Program-made: the position numbers and the translations under genes | Notes under the pieces: model-generated | The model's database searches: none | The model's input: only the letters and a program-made list of their open reading frames with translations | What the model was told of the DNA's origin: nothing | Assembly (NCBI GenBank): GCA_006538405.1 | Contig: BJKQ01000007.1 | Span: forward strand, 1,550,001 to 1,614,000 | Direction of reading: 5' to 3' | From: Hansfordia pulvinata | Lineage: Eukaryota; Ascomycota; Sordariomycetes; Xylariales | Length of the DNA: 64,000 nucleotides | Shown: in pieces, positions 44,104 through 56,182 of the stretch | Position numbering within the stretch: the first letter of the stretch is position 1 | How the letters are laid out: every line of letters starts with the position of its first letter

Positions 44104-47100
44104 ATGTTCAAAGACCTTTTACGTTCTGTGACCCTTTCAAAATGGAGATCCAGACGATCTCAACACTGTAAGAACTTGTCCCGCCGGACAGCATCGCCCA
44201 CGAACGAAACCGTGGTTCGCGTGGCAGCATCGTCCACGAACGAGAGCGTGGTTCCCGCGCCTGCAAGTGGCAGTCTTGCCACGACTCATCCCGAGACTAA
44301 CTCGCCCCATGAACTCCACGTCCAGCTGTGGAATCGGGCTTACGACGGAGTGAAAGCTGCCAAGCCTGGGTTGGTCGAGCTCTATGAGAAGATCCTCACG
44401 GCTGAGCTCAATGGACTGCAACATGACAGCCATGTGCCTGGGCAGAGTGGAGAGACGACCCTTCCAACAAATCAGATTGGGCAACGGTTGGACGACCGGG
44501 CCGAGCAGATGCAGCTACTCATCCAACTGGGCGAACAGCGGACGGCCAAGGCGGTCAGTGTGAAGAAAGACATCAGCAACGTCGTTGGCGTGATCAACTC
44601 GGTACGCACAGTCGTGGATGAGGCCGTGAAAGCAGCACCTCAGGCTGCAGTGGCATGGGTTCCGATCTGTTTCGCGATCGTGGTGAGTGCGACGTTCTCG
44701 ACCCTCCTCTTTGCCAAATATATCACCAAGCCAACAAGGCAGGTACTGGGTCCATAGCTGACCATTGCTTCATCCAGATACTCAACAACCCGCTATCGGA
44801 GTCCTCAGAACATCAAGCAGGAATTGGCTACGTCGCAACCCAGTTTGAATGGTACTGGAGGCTCGCCGACCTCCTTCTCGACAAGAACATCGCCCAAGAC
44901 TGTCTGAAGAATTTGCTTGACCAGCTGGAGAAGAACATCCTCCAGCTGTACGAGCAGCTTTTGGCCTATCAGATCCAGAGTGTCTGTACTCAGTTCCGGA
45001 ACCAAGTCCTCGTCGTCCTGAGGGATCTGTTCAAGCTGGACGATTGGGAGGGTCACCTGAACCAAATCAAACAATCGGAGGAAGAAATCTTGAAGAAATC
45101 GGAGCAGCTCAACACTCAAGAGGTCCGCCTGCTACTACTCGAGATCTCAAAGCGCGCCAGCCACCAGCAAGTCAAGCTTGGCGATATCCTCGCCGCGATT
45201 GAGGCACAGACTTCCCAGCAACAAAACATCCATGAGGATCAGAATTCTCAGAGGTGCCGAGAGGCTCTGTGCATTACGGATCCCAAGTTACAGAAGCGTA
45301 AAATCGAGCAAGCCAAAGGAGGTCTTCTCTATGACTCTTACAGCTGGATCATCGATCATCCAGACTTCCAACGCTGGCGCAGTCAATCAGACAGTCAAAT
45401 GCTATGGATCAAGGCAGACCCTGGGAAGGGAAAGACCATGCTGCTGTGCGGCATACTCGATCAGCTGGGCCTTCAACCAGGCCACGCCCTGGCATACTTC
45501 TTCTGCCAGGCTGGCCAAAAGGGACATCGCGAAAACACGAGCGTTCTCCGAGGGCTCATCTATCGACTCATCGACCAGCACCCTTCACTCCTACGCCATG
45601 TGAGGAAGAGTTTCGACGCCCGAGGTCCCAGTATGTTCGAATCTGACGACGCCTGGGGAGAGCTCACAGAGATTATGGCGAATATCCTCCGCGACCAAGC
45701 TCTTGGGAACACAGTCGTCATCATCGACGCGCTGGACGAATGTCTTCATGGACTACCAGAGCTGCTCGACTTCATCACAAGTCAGTCATCCACGACAGCC
45801 TCGACCGTTAAATGGGTACTGTCTAGTCGGAACTGGAACATTGTCGAGGAAGGATTGTTTCCAATCCGCGAGGCGACCATCACGCTGTGTCTTGAGGACC
45901 TCAAGATGAACGTCATCTCCGAGGCTATCGGCGCCTACATACACCACAGAGTTGAGATGATTGCTGAGACCAAGAGGCTGAAGCTTGAGCAGCGCCAGAG
46001 GATCTCCAGCTATTTACTAGAGAACTCTGAAGACACGTTTCTCTGGGTTTCCTTGGTCTGCGGGGCTCTTCAGAACCCGAAAGTCAGCAGAAGGAACATT
46101 CTCAACGAGCTGTGCAAGTTCCCAGCTGGCCTGGACCCTCTGTACGAGCGGATGCTCGATCAGATATCCGCAGCAGACAGCCAGAATGTGCTCACTGTCT
46201 TGTCGGTGGCATATCGCGAGGTCAGTCTCGACGAGATGATCAACCTCCATGAGTCCTTCTCCGACTTACGCGACGACAGAGAAGACCTGATTGACTGCAT
46301 CAAGGACTGCGCATCGTTCCTGGTTCTGCGCAACGACACCATCCACTTCATACACCAATCGGCCAAGGACTTCCTGCTGAGCTCTCGACTTGTTCGAAAC
46401 CATGGAATCCAGCGCACACATTGGTCAATATTTGATTCATCACTAGGGACGCTGTCACGCAACTTGAAGCGCGATATCTATGGGCTTGGAGTCGCAGAGA
46501 GTGCGGGCCAAGATGTCGCTTCCTTTCAAGCCACCGGCTTCGACCCTCTATCTTCTATACTGTATTGCTGTGAGCATGTTTTCGATCATCTTGTCGACTC
46601 ACGGCCCTCGAAAGCTGTCCAGTCTGGCCCACAGTTCCCGGACATAGGCCCGTTGGAAGTCTTCCTCCAGAAGCACTTTCTCGGCTGGCTTGAAGCTTTG
46701 TCGTGGAAAGGATTGTTATCAAGCGCGGTCGTGGCAATGCAGAAGCTTGAGCATCTCCCAGTACGTCAGAGCCTTTCCTCCATTGTGAACGATTTCCATT
46801 ACTCAGTCAATTGATCTAATTGGTACTAACAACATTGATTTTCAGACCACTCTCTATGAGAGTGTTTCACCAACACTCGCATCACGAATATGGGACGGCA
46901 ATCGATTCTTGCTAGCCAACGCCAACGTTGTGGAATCATATCCGCTGCAGCTTTATACCACTGCGCTTCTATTCTCTCCAGCCATGAGCCACATGAAGAA
47001 CTCTTTTGAGAATGCACTTCCCGGTCTGCAACTGATAAAACAACCAAAGGGAAATCAGAGCTGGAGCCCCAAACTTCGTGTGATCACTATCGGCAAGAAC

Positions 47101-49311
47101 AACAGATTGCACGCCATCGCAAGTTCCAACGACAGTCGATTCCTGGCAACCGCGGCCGAAGGCAAGGGAGATGGTATCAAGATATGGGATACTATACGTG
47201 GCGCATGGGTCACAAGCTTTGATACCCTAGTCTCGGAGCGGCCCTCATTGGCAGCCAAATCCCTGGCTTTTTCACCAAATGCAGACAGGCTTTCCTGCGG
47301 TCATCAAGACGGCTCGGTGCGCATATGGGACCTCAAGACACAGGCGCCTCGATTACTACGTGAGCTTCGGAATCCAGGATGCTTGGGAGATTGGATAATC
47401 TTCCTGAGCTTCTCGAACGATGGCCGGCATCTTGCTTCGTCTACTAGCAATGTCCTTACCATTTGGGACGTGGTCACCGGCGTCATGGTCTTCAGTCATG
47501 AGCATACAGAGTGTATCACTTCGCTTGCTTACTCACCGAACGGTTCAAATCTCGCCGTGGGCTGCATGGAAATGATGGAATCGCCCCACGACTTCGACAT
47601 CCTCGTGGGTAAGAGGGGCAAAATTCACCTCTGGAACACGCAGATTAAGCCACCGCAAATGACGATGGCAATGGACAGCGACGGGAAGAAAGTCGGGAGC
47701 GTGTGCTTCTCACCAGATGGTCATTTTTTGGTGGCATCTGTGCTTTCGTACTCACGGCCCTCGACTGTCTACTCGGAGACACAGCCAATGGTGCACCATA
47801 TACGGACATTCGATACGAGCACTGGCAGCTGCGCAAAATCATTTTCAACAGATGATAAAAGCGATGCTAGGTTTATCGGAAGAGTTTGCTTTGATCGCGT
47901 CGGGATGAAAGTGGCAATGATATCTAGCAGCATCCAAGTATGGGACGTCACACGCCAGACATGCCTCAAAGTCATCCATGGTTCAAAGCCGTTCGACCAC
48001 TCTCTTGCATTCATATCTGATGCGCGGCAACTTGTGTCTTCATCGCACGACTCAATGGCTGTATGGGAAGTGGGTGGCTTGAGCTCGTCACAGTTCCCAG
48101 CCAAACCTGCTATAGCTGGCACTTCTTTTTATCTGATCGACAAGCGGCAAGCTAAGATGATCAAGGGGGGCAGCTTCATTGCCGGGGCAGACCCGAAAGG
48201 AGCGAGTGCCGCCATTATCTGGGATATCAACACCGGCTTGCGCGTCACTTCTTTGAATAAATGCAGTGGAGACGTCGTTGCACTATCAAAAGACGGTCGA
48301 TGGCTAGCCACGATTTTGAAGGGTTGGGGCCTCTCTCAGGGTCGTTTGACGGTCTGGAACACTGCCACCAGCAATGCCGCTTTCAAAGTTGCATCTCGAT
48401 ACATTGATGGGCCTGTCCGTGGCTTCGTAAGGACTGAAGACAAGCCCTTCTCGGACGACGGATGCTTGTTCGCTGTGCTGGGCCACGGCACCTGGGTCGA
48501 GGTCTGGGACGTTGCGAATGGGCGACTCAAGTACAAGTTTTTGCCGAGACCTTTGGGACGAGAACCCGGTACGGGCCAATTGGTCTGCAGTGATGATCTC
48601 AAGAACATCACCACGCCTGACAACATTCCATGGGGGGAGATTGAAGCGCTTTCCGCTCGCCATTCTGCCAGTAGCCACTCTTTTCAGGACCGCAAACGAC
48701 TCGAAGCTTTCGCCCTTTCCGCTGATGGAGCCACTCTGGCTGTTGGGGAGTTCGCGGACTCTGGTGAGGAGGGTGCCTATCACATCTGGGTCAGCGATGT
48801 TAAAAGCGGAGTCTGCTTTGAGAAGCTGAGCGGCCACAGGGCAAACATTCAAATGCTTGCCTTTTCCGACAATGGCGAATACTTGGCTTCTTACGATGGT
48901 GGGCACATACTAATCTGGCATCTGAAGACCGGGCTTCGTACCTGGTCTTTCCGCTCAGAGGAGAACAATCTGGGGTTCCTTGAGTTCTGCGCGGGTAGCA
49001 CTTCCAAGCTGGCCACGGCTAGAGGGATCATGGATATCGGCAATCACCCTCTTGCCGACTCGATTCATGACGCCTCGGTCGGCCGGCAGGAAACTTTTCC
49101 ATTGGAGGCTGTGTTGTCGGGTTACACATACGGCAGGGATTTCGACGGCATATGCAGAGACGGCCACCCTTTCGCCATCTTTCCGCATGAGGGACTGTCG
49201 AATTATGGCACACTCTTCATCACGACAGAGGAGACGACAATATTCCCGCTGTCCAACACAGAATGGAATAGCGAACCAATGTTCCTCCATTTGCCTAATC
49301 TCCCTCGATGA
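44104..49311 (+). CDS. NACHT-WD40 STAND protein (fungal NLR, NWD type)
   Basis: Three exons, 44104-44682, 44778-46760 and 46846-49311, give 1,675 residues. After a short basic, low-complexity N terminus with a TNETVV/TNESVV pseudo-repeat (~33-55) comes the NWD-type NACHT-associated domain. It includes LWNRAYDGVKAAKPGLVELY and ..GYVATQFEWYWRLADLLLDKN. The NTPase has Walker A ADPGKGKTML at ~406-415 and Walker B VVIIDALDEC at ~506-515. It continues through STLPPLYERML-like helices to HFIHQSAKDFLL. Residues ~900-1675 form degenerate WD40 repeats (GDGIKIWDT, DGSVRIWDLKT, NVLTIWDVV, HILIWHLKT). These proteins are signal-transducing receptors; relatives control heterokaryon incompatibility and programmed cell death. 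The effector is not obvious. The WD repeats differ from each other, unlike the hypervariable HET-E class. Confidence 0.92.
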
Positions 49312-49458
49312 CTCCGTCGGCGTCGTCGAGTTTAAGGAGCATTGCCTTCCCACTCAGGGGTCATCTCAAGATTAGAGATTGCTTGGCTTGACGAACAAGG
49401 GCTCGGCCAGATTTTCGACACATTGCTGACCATAATACATCAATTATAATCTACACGC
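49312..49458. other. short convergent spacer
   Basis: 147 bases separate the stop codons of the NLR gene (+) and the SYG1-type transporter (-). Both 3' UTRs must lie in or overlap this AT-richer spacer. Confidence 0.6.
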
Positions 49459-52400
49459 TCAGTCCTCGTCCTCGCTGGTGTCCGCTTTCCCTCCTTTCGC
49501 ATCCTCTTCCTCCTCCTCTACCAAAAGACCTGTCTGCACGCGTCGGGCTTGTTGAAGGCGCCGCGTTCCATCACCTCCCTTACCCACTTGCCCCACCGCA
49601 CCGTCTTCTTCATCTTCATCATCGCTGGCCTGGATCACACGATCCGGGTCTTCAGCGTCCGGGTCGAGAGGCGACTCGTCTGAGGGGCGGCGACGACGCT
49701 TCTGGAAGTCCTGCCGGTGGGCAGCAGCCATCAAGCCACGTATAGAGCGCATGTGTGACAAGGACATGGATGCGTCGGTATCCCGTCGTGAGGTTGCTCG
49801 GCGACGCTGTACTTGATTAGGCACTTCGGAAGACTCCACCGCTGGTTCAGCCGATGGTTCTTCGGGAGAGGTTGGGACTGGAACGCCGGCCTCTTCACGA
49901 ACACGAGCAGAAGAGCCTGTAGTGCCTATGTCCGCAGAGGTGGGCTGCGCAGGCCGCTGCTGTGAAAGACGCAACGGTGCACCGGAAGCGCCCTTCGCTT
50001 GGCTCCTGGCAGATGAGCCCGAATCGGTGCTGGAACGCTGGATCAGCGGCTCGGTGCTGTCCAAGTGATAGGGCAGAGGTAGATCGCGGCTAGCCTTGTA
50101 CTGAGCCACATTGCCACAATGTTCATTCTCAACACGGAGTAGAGCCCACATGCCGCGACGTACAACCTCAGCTAAGCCGACGAGAAACGAGACGATGCTG
50201 CTATGGCCCTTGTCGAAGGTGTAGATGGCATAGAAGATCCAGGCGAACCGCAATATCGGATCGATCGTCATGATGACGTAGTAGACCCAACGTCGTTTGA
50301 TAGCCAGAATGTCTCTCAAGAAGCGGTACCTCGAGTCGGGCTGCAGTAGCGAGAAGTCCATGAACAGATCCCAGATGGCTGAAGCAACATCAATACATGA
50401 AGCACGGATAGACGACGTCTGAACTCACAGGTGTAGATCCCATTAATGGTAGCAAACGTCGCAAAGAGAGCCAAAGTGGTAGGCGTGCCATCAATACGAT
50501 AAAGAGACAACGTCACAGCCACCGCTATCGTCATGACATACTTTCCGCAGTTGACGAGATGTGGAAATATGTTCCGGGTATCATAGTATCGACGAATGCA
50601 CTGTAGCGCACGCCAAATCGCAGGCAGGGCGTAGAAGAATCCTAACAGCCGGGAGTGGTTGGAGTTACACTGCGCAGGTTGGTTCCAGTAGTGCGCGTAT
50701 AGGCAGAAAAACAGCTCTATGTTCTGAAGACAGGTGAGCTGATGGGACCGCAGCGTATCGTAGGCGAAAACTTACACACATGGCGTATGTGAGAGAACAG
50801 TACATATCGCCAAGGAAGAAATCGCGAAACTCCACTGGATAGAGGCCGGCCAGGAGGAGTCGGTACTAAGAAGATTTAGCTGGAGTTGCAGTAGGAGGAC
50901 GAGTTGACATACGTGCGAGTAGACAAACCACTTGCGGCTTCTGTGCCACAGTGTCGGCGCTGGCAAGAAAATGATGACGGCTGATATGAAGATCAAGATG
51001 ACAGGGTAGTACAAATGAAGTTCCGGAGCGCCAAAACGACCAAGGTTGACCCAGAAGAAGAGTCCAAAAAGGAACAAGAAGAAGCTAGGGAACGTGGAAA
51101 GCTGCCGCCAGTCAAGCTGGTGGCGAGCGTCGAACTCGAAGATGAACTGGTAATTGACCTTGTTGGCCGTCCACGCGTAGCAGTTTAGACAAAACAAGGA
51201 GAAGAGGGTAAGAATGAGGAAATAGCCTCCGTAAATCTGCATGAGATAGCTCGCTTGCTCTCGAACCAGGGGATCGGGATCAAATAGCTGTTCGGCGCCG
51301 TGTACCGTTCCCTGCAAAGCGAACACAGCGCCGACACCTATGAGCAAACCATTCCAAAAGGCAGTGCCGGATCTGTCGCCGGCCTGACGTGTCAATCGTC
51401 GTAGCTTGCCGGCTGCCAGTTTGCGATTGCCCCTCTCAAAATACCTGGCGTAGAGGTCCTCGACGGTCTTGATATGGCCATCGATAATGTCGCTGTTGAC
51501 GAACCAGGCCTTGTTGACCTTTTCGTTCATGTATCTGTAAGGCGGTCTGGCGTTGACTGCCTTGTCGTATTTCTTGTTCAGCTTTCTGAAAGCCGTCCTG
51601 TTCAGTATCGAATAAGACTTGAGCAACTCGAGACCTCGGTAGAACTCTTGTAATGCGAGTTTGAGCTTGCGTTTTGCAGATCGATAGGAGACTTCCTCGT
51701 CGATTGGGCGCCTTGAGTAGTCCCTCTCATCATCGGCACCAACTGCAGCAAGCTTGGGTGTGTAAGGCATTCGGGAAAGGGCCTTGGAATTGGGTCCTGG
51801 CTTGAAGATCTTGGACTTAAGGGGGTCCACCCAGCCCTGATGGTTTCTATATCCGGGATGGGCACCATTCCCTGCTTGAGACCGCTCATTCTCTTGTTCC
51901 TTGAGTCTTTTGGCGGCGGCGAGTTCATCGGATCGCCTGTTGCGCATCTCATGCAGTTGCTCTCGTAGGACTACAAGGCGTTGCCCCGCCTGATCCTCTT
52001 TCTGACGGTAAAAGACTTCGACCTTTTCGAGCTCGCTATCCAAGAAGCCGAAGAACTCTTTTTCACGCTGGCGCACATGATCCAAAGCCTGCATACCAGG
52101 TTCCAACTTATTGCTAGTTATCTTGGTGAGGTTTTGAGGTGTGCTGAACAGCCGACGCATCCTCCTTGAAGCCGGGTCGGATGGATTGGGACTGGGCCTG
52201 GGCGGAGCTGCAGTATGAGAGGAAGTAGGCACAGCTGGGGCCATGGACGTAGAGCGCTCCAAAGCCTGTCGACCAAGGGACTCCCGGCTAATGCTTGCCA
52301 TCTGCTGTGGTGTTGGAACGGCATGGGCGCTTTGATTCGAAGGGACCTTCATAGCAGGAGCTGGCAGCTCAAAGTTGTGGCTGACTCCGCCAGCTGAGGG

Positions 52401-52909
52401 AGGGGAATGGGTGGGCGGGGTGAGAACGAAGCTGCCATAGCGGCCACCCGAGCCGGGAGACTTGGTCAGGGATTGATGCTCAGGTCGTGCGGGAATAGAC
52501 GTGGGCCGGGAGCCGGCCAAACTCCCAGAGTGAGTGCCTGGGCGAGTTGCCGTAGCCGGGCTGACAGGTTGAAGACCATTCTCTGAAGGAGGCCCATGGC
52601 GAGACGGACTGGCGCGGGCTTGGTGGGGACTGGCGGCCGAGACGAAGGTGCCGTTGCGCAGCAGTTGGGTGTCTTTGCGGGCGAGGCCAGCAGGCGACGT
52701 GTTTGCCCTCTGGATGGCGCGAGCGACGCCCTTGACGTACTTTTTGCCGGCCTTGTAGTTGAGATACTTGATCTTCCACTCTGGAGGGGGGTGTCAGTTG
52801 GTCATTCGCGTTGCGAGGAGAATGCGCAATCGGCTGGGTGGCAGACGGGCGAGGCCGGGCACAGCTTACCAGGGACGAGGTCCTGCTCGAGTTCCTTGGC
52901 GAACTTCAT
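49459..52909 (-). CDS. SPX-EXS phosphate transporter/sensor, SYG1/XPR1 family
   Basis: Five exons, 52909-52870, 52780-50913, 50865-50776, 50723-50429 and 50378-49459, give 1,070 residues. The SPX domain starts at the N terminus (MKFAKELEQDLVPEWKIKYLNYKAGKKYVK) and resumes after a ~165-residue Pro/Ser-rich insertion. It includes REKEFFGFLDSELEKVEVFY and the inositol-pyrophosphate-binding lysine helix AFRKLNKKYDK. Several transmembrane helices follow (WNGLLIGVGAVFALQG, YFLILTLFSLFCLNCYAW, YYPVILIFISAVIIFLPAP). The EXS core has YPVEFRDFFLGDMYCSLTYA, IRRYYDTRNIFPHLVNCGKY and SIWDLFMDFSLLQ. Family members export phosphate under inositol-pyrophosphate control. The long acidic cytosolic C tail ends EEEEEDAKGGKADTSEDED. 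The four introns are 89, 47, 52 and 50 nt. Confidence 0.95.
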
Positions 52910-55075
52910 GGCCGAGAGGGCCGGGTTATCCCCGATTTGGCTGGGACTTGCAGTGTGCAGGCCGAGACATGCAGGCCGCCGTCGGGGCGAAGAGCAGCGC
53001 CGGGGCGGGATGGGGCGGGATGGGGCGGGACGGGGCGGACAGTCAGGCCCGGAGGTGTAGGACGGAGAGGGGTGAGCAAGGTGAAGGCTGGCGGCGTGGC
53101 TGCTGAGGCGGCGTCGAGGGTGCCGTCGTTGCTCTCGAAATCGCGGCCGCTGATTGGCGCGGTGTGGGAGAGGTTTAATTGAACAATACGGCAGGCGCGT
53201 CGCGAACCGGGGCCTTTGCACGTGGAAGGTGCTTTCTGCCCAGATACCCAATCGCAATGACGAGTATATGCAGGTAGCAATACTCGTACCTCAGTCCACG
53301 TATGGGCGTATCCCGGCCCAAGCGCAACAACTGTCGAGTAAGTGTCTGGTAAAGAAGGAAAGAATGCGTTGCGATGACTGCCAGGACGCGAGGACTTGAT
53401 CCAACAGGCGAATTTGCTTTTCGAACGCCGCGGCCGACGACCCCGTTCCCGTTTGACAGGCTGCGATTGGCTCAATCGCGCGAGGCACGGCGAGGCGTGG
53501 CGCGGTGGCAAGTTGGCGGCTGGTTCCAATGCTGGGCCGATACCCCACCCAGGCGGATTTTTATCCTGATGCGACGGAAACGTCATCCTGTCCAGGGGAC
53601 CTCGACTGGGCTGGACGGCCTTTTAAAGTGAGATCCATCGAGATACGGATATACCCAGATGGTCGGTGAAATGGAGGGTGGGCGTGCAGGGTTACCTCTT
53701 ACTCTGACAAGGCATCTGCCATCACGGGTGCTCTGAGTGTGATGATTGGTCGATGGGAATCACGAAATCCCCTCCTCTGAGCTTACAGGTCGGCTTCGCT
53801 CTTATCGACGCCAACTCGGGATGTGATAGAGTAAGTGCTTGGGTCATGTTCCAAAGATATCATCGGAAGGTGTGTCTTGTTCCTGCAAGTCAGCTGGGTC
53901 GGGCCGGATGTGCCATGTTGTACCGGATGCGCTCGTGCGCTGCTCATTCTCTTACGGTACGGTACCCGTACTTGGATGGTTTCTGCAGTACCGGGCCTCG
54001 ATCAGTGCAGATACCCGATATTGTCACACAAGCATGTACATGTACTACTCGTAGGCCTCTTCTCATCGTTCATTCCATCCATGGATTCCAACTGTGCACC
54101 TTGGATCACTGCAATGATGGGGCCAGCAACATGGTGGACAAGTGGATGGTATTGATGTTGTAGAACCTGTAGGGCTCCCCAGGAAGGTACCTGTTCAGGC
54201 CAGAGCTGTCCTTCCCTGTTACACAGTCGCGTCCTCCAAATTATGCATCTTTCCCAGGAGATAGCCATCTCTTTCGTGTGCTTGATGACCTCATACCTGA
54301 TCCAGGCACGGTCTGTCTGCAACATTGAAGTCTTCAGCGCCCCAGCCGTATCGATGAACTCAGGTAGCTGCAAGGCCACATATGTACCGGTAGTTCGATC
54401 CATTGTCGCAAATGTCCGGTTTGTCGGCACATTGTAGCCATTCCCGCCGTCATATGCTTAATATCACAAAACCCATCAGCCCGTGATCCAGATCTTCACC
54501 TCGCTGACCAAGCGCATGCGGGCACTGTTCGTCTTGCCCGGCCCGACCGAACCCCGTCCGACTACTTCATACCTGCACCGGGCTACGATGGGGACCAGAT
54601 CGATTAGCACCCGCTGGAGCACTGACGGCACATACTCCGTAATGGTACCCCCCATTGCTGCACCGCCCGGAGCTTCTGCCCAGCGCCGCCCAGAGCGAAG
54701 GATGATCGGCACCGACACCATCTGCCCCGCTCCCGCAACTTGTGGCAGCGCAGAGGCAGCAATGCGGCACAATTCGCTAGTGCCATAGTGCCAGGCCATT
54801 GGGCTACGGGGAAAGAGAGAGGGGCAGCGGGACTACGGGGTAATCGTACCTGAGGTGGGTGACGCCGGTGGCACGACGTAATTCAGCAGGCCGGAATAGT
54901 CGTCTGCCACTGCTGCCACTTGTCCCGCCTGCGCTTCTTCTTCCCCTTTCAACCCTCCCCAACGACCAGCCGCGACACCATCTCTATACCACAGCCACCC
55001 GCCTGCCCTCCGCGGTGTTTCTCGTCTCCAGCCCTCCCAACTCGACTCGACTCGGTGTCTTCACTCTCACACGCC
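52910..55075. other. divergent intergenic region
   Basis: The promoter of the SYG1-type gene lies on the left, with a (GGGATGGGGC)n-like run near 53005-53040. The CT-rich leader of the GH18 gene (about 54920-55075) is on the right. TACTCGTA words occur at 53281 and 54046. No supportable gene. Confidence 0.5.
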
Positions 55076-56182
55076 ATGGTCGGCCCCTTCCAGAACAGCG
55101 GGCTGCCCCGCATCATCGTCTACCATCAGACGACGCACGTTGACGTTGACGGCGACCTTAAGAACGTTTCACTCCTACCCCTGATCGAGAAGCCCGCTAT
55201 CGCCGTCACCCACGTCATCCTCGCTGCTGTCCACGTCAATAAAGATCCCAGAGCCCTGACCCTCAACGACCACCGACCTACTGACCCGCGCTTTGACGAA
55301 CTATGGGAAGAAGTCGACAAACTCAAGCAGCGAGGCGTAACCGTCATGTGCATGCTTGGCGGTGCTGCCAAAGGCACATTCGCATCCGACCGCCTCGGCG
55401 GCGACCAGAACACCTTTGAAACGTACTACGCGGCCCTCTTCAAATTCATCAAGGACAAAAAGCTTCAGGGCATCGACCTCGATGTCGAGGAGGAAATGTC
55501 CCTTGACAGCATCACCCGCCTTATCGGGCGTCTGCGTCAAGACTTTGGTGACGGCTTCGTCATTACTCTCGCCCCCGTCGCTTCCGCCCTCCTGGACCCT
55601 TCCAACCCCAAATACAACATGAGCGGTTTCAGCTACAAGGACCTCGACGCACGCTGCCGCATCAGCAAAACCGAAAACCACATCGCCTGGTACAACGCCC
55701 AGTTCTACAACGGCTGGGGTGACGCCTCCAACTCGGACATGTACGCCGCGATCATCCAGCGTCAGTTCGACTGGCTGCAAGCCGAGCGCCTCGTCATGGG
55801 TGTGCTCACCACCGAGAGGAACGGCAACGGCTTCGTTCATATTGACCGTCTACGCTCAAAGGCCTTCCCCATCATCAAGGCCACATTCCCCGGCAAATTT
55901 GGCGGTGTTATGGGCTGGGAGTACTTCAACAGCCACGTCCACCATGACAGCAGCGATAGCCACAAGATCAACAAGAGCAGCAGCGACGAACCCTGGGAGT
56001 GGGCCCAGCACATGAGCCGTATCTTGAAGGGCACTATGCAGCGACCTAAGCCTCCGCCCCGGCGTACGGGCAGCATCCGCTACGCGACGCGAGAGATCGA
56101 CCCAGACGCCACGGCCGGTGAAGTTCCCCGTGTGCCCGACGAGTTCAGCTACGACTCAGACAGCTTGGATGCCAAGGCGTAG
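55076..56182 (+). CDS. GH18 glycoside hydrolase without signal peptide (chitinase or endo-beta-N-acetylglucosaminidase)
   Basis: A single exon encodes 368 residues. The (beta/alpha)8 fold is visible from RIIVYHQT through VTHVILAAVHV, GVTVMCMLGG and the catalytic strand LQGIDLDVEEEM. There Asp134, Asp136 and the acid Glu138 match D-x-D-x-E of family 18; the first Asp of the usual DGxDxDxE is Gln. HIAWYNAQFYNGWG and GGVMGWEYFNSH supply the later substrate-site Tyr and Trp. No signal peptide or cell-wall binding module is seen. A cytosolic enzyme acting on free N-glycans, like the intracellular fungal ENGases, is therefore more likely than a secreted chitinase; this is inference. The start is ACGCCATGG; upstream in-frame codons look like leader. 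Confidence 0.88.
   Translation: MVGPFQNSGLPRIIVYHQTTHVDVDGDLKNVSLLPLIEKPAIAVTHVILAAVHVNKDPRALTLNDHRPTDPRFDELWEEVDKLKQRGVTVMCMLGGAAKGTFASDRLGGDQNTFETYYAALFKFIKDKKLQGIDLDVEEEMSLDSITRLIGRLRQDFGDGFVITLAPVASALLDPSNPKYNMSGFSYKDLDARCRISKTENHIAWYNAQFYNGWGDASNSDMYAAIIQRQFDWLQAERLVMGVLTTERNGNGFVHIDRLRSKAFPIIKATFPGKFGGVMGWEYFNSHVHHDSSDSHKINKSSSDEPWEWAQHMSRILKGTMQRPKPPPRRTGSIRYATREIDPDATAGEVPRVPDEFSYDSDSLDAKA

Noticed and set aside
44104..49311. NLR gene as part of a transposon or viral element
   Set aside because: No terminal repeats, integrase or transposase nearby; its introns are normal for this genome.
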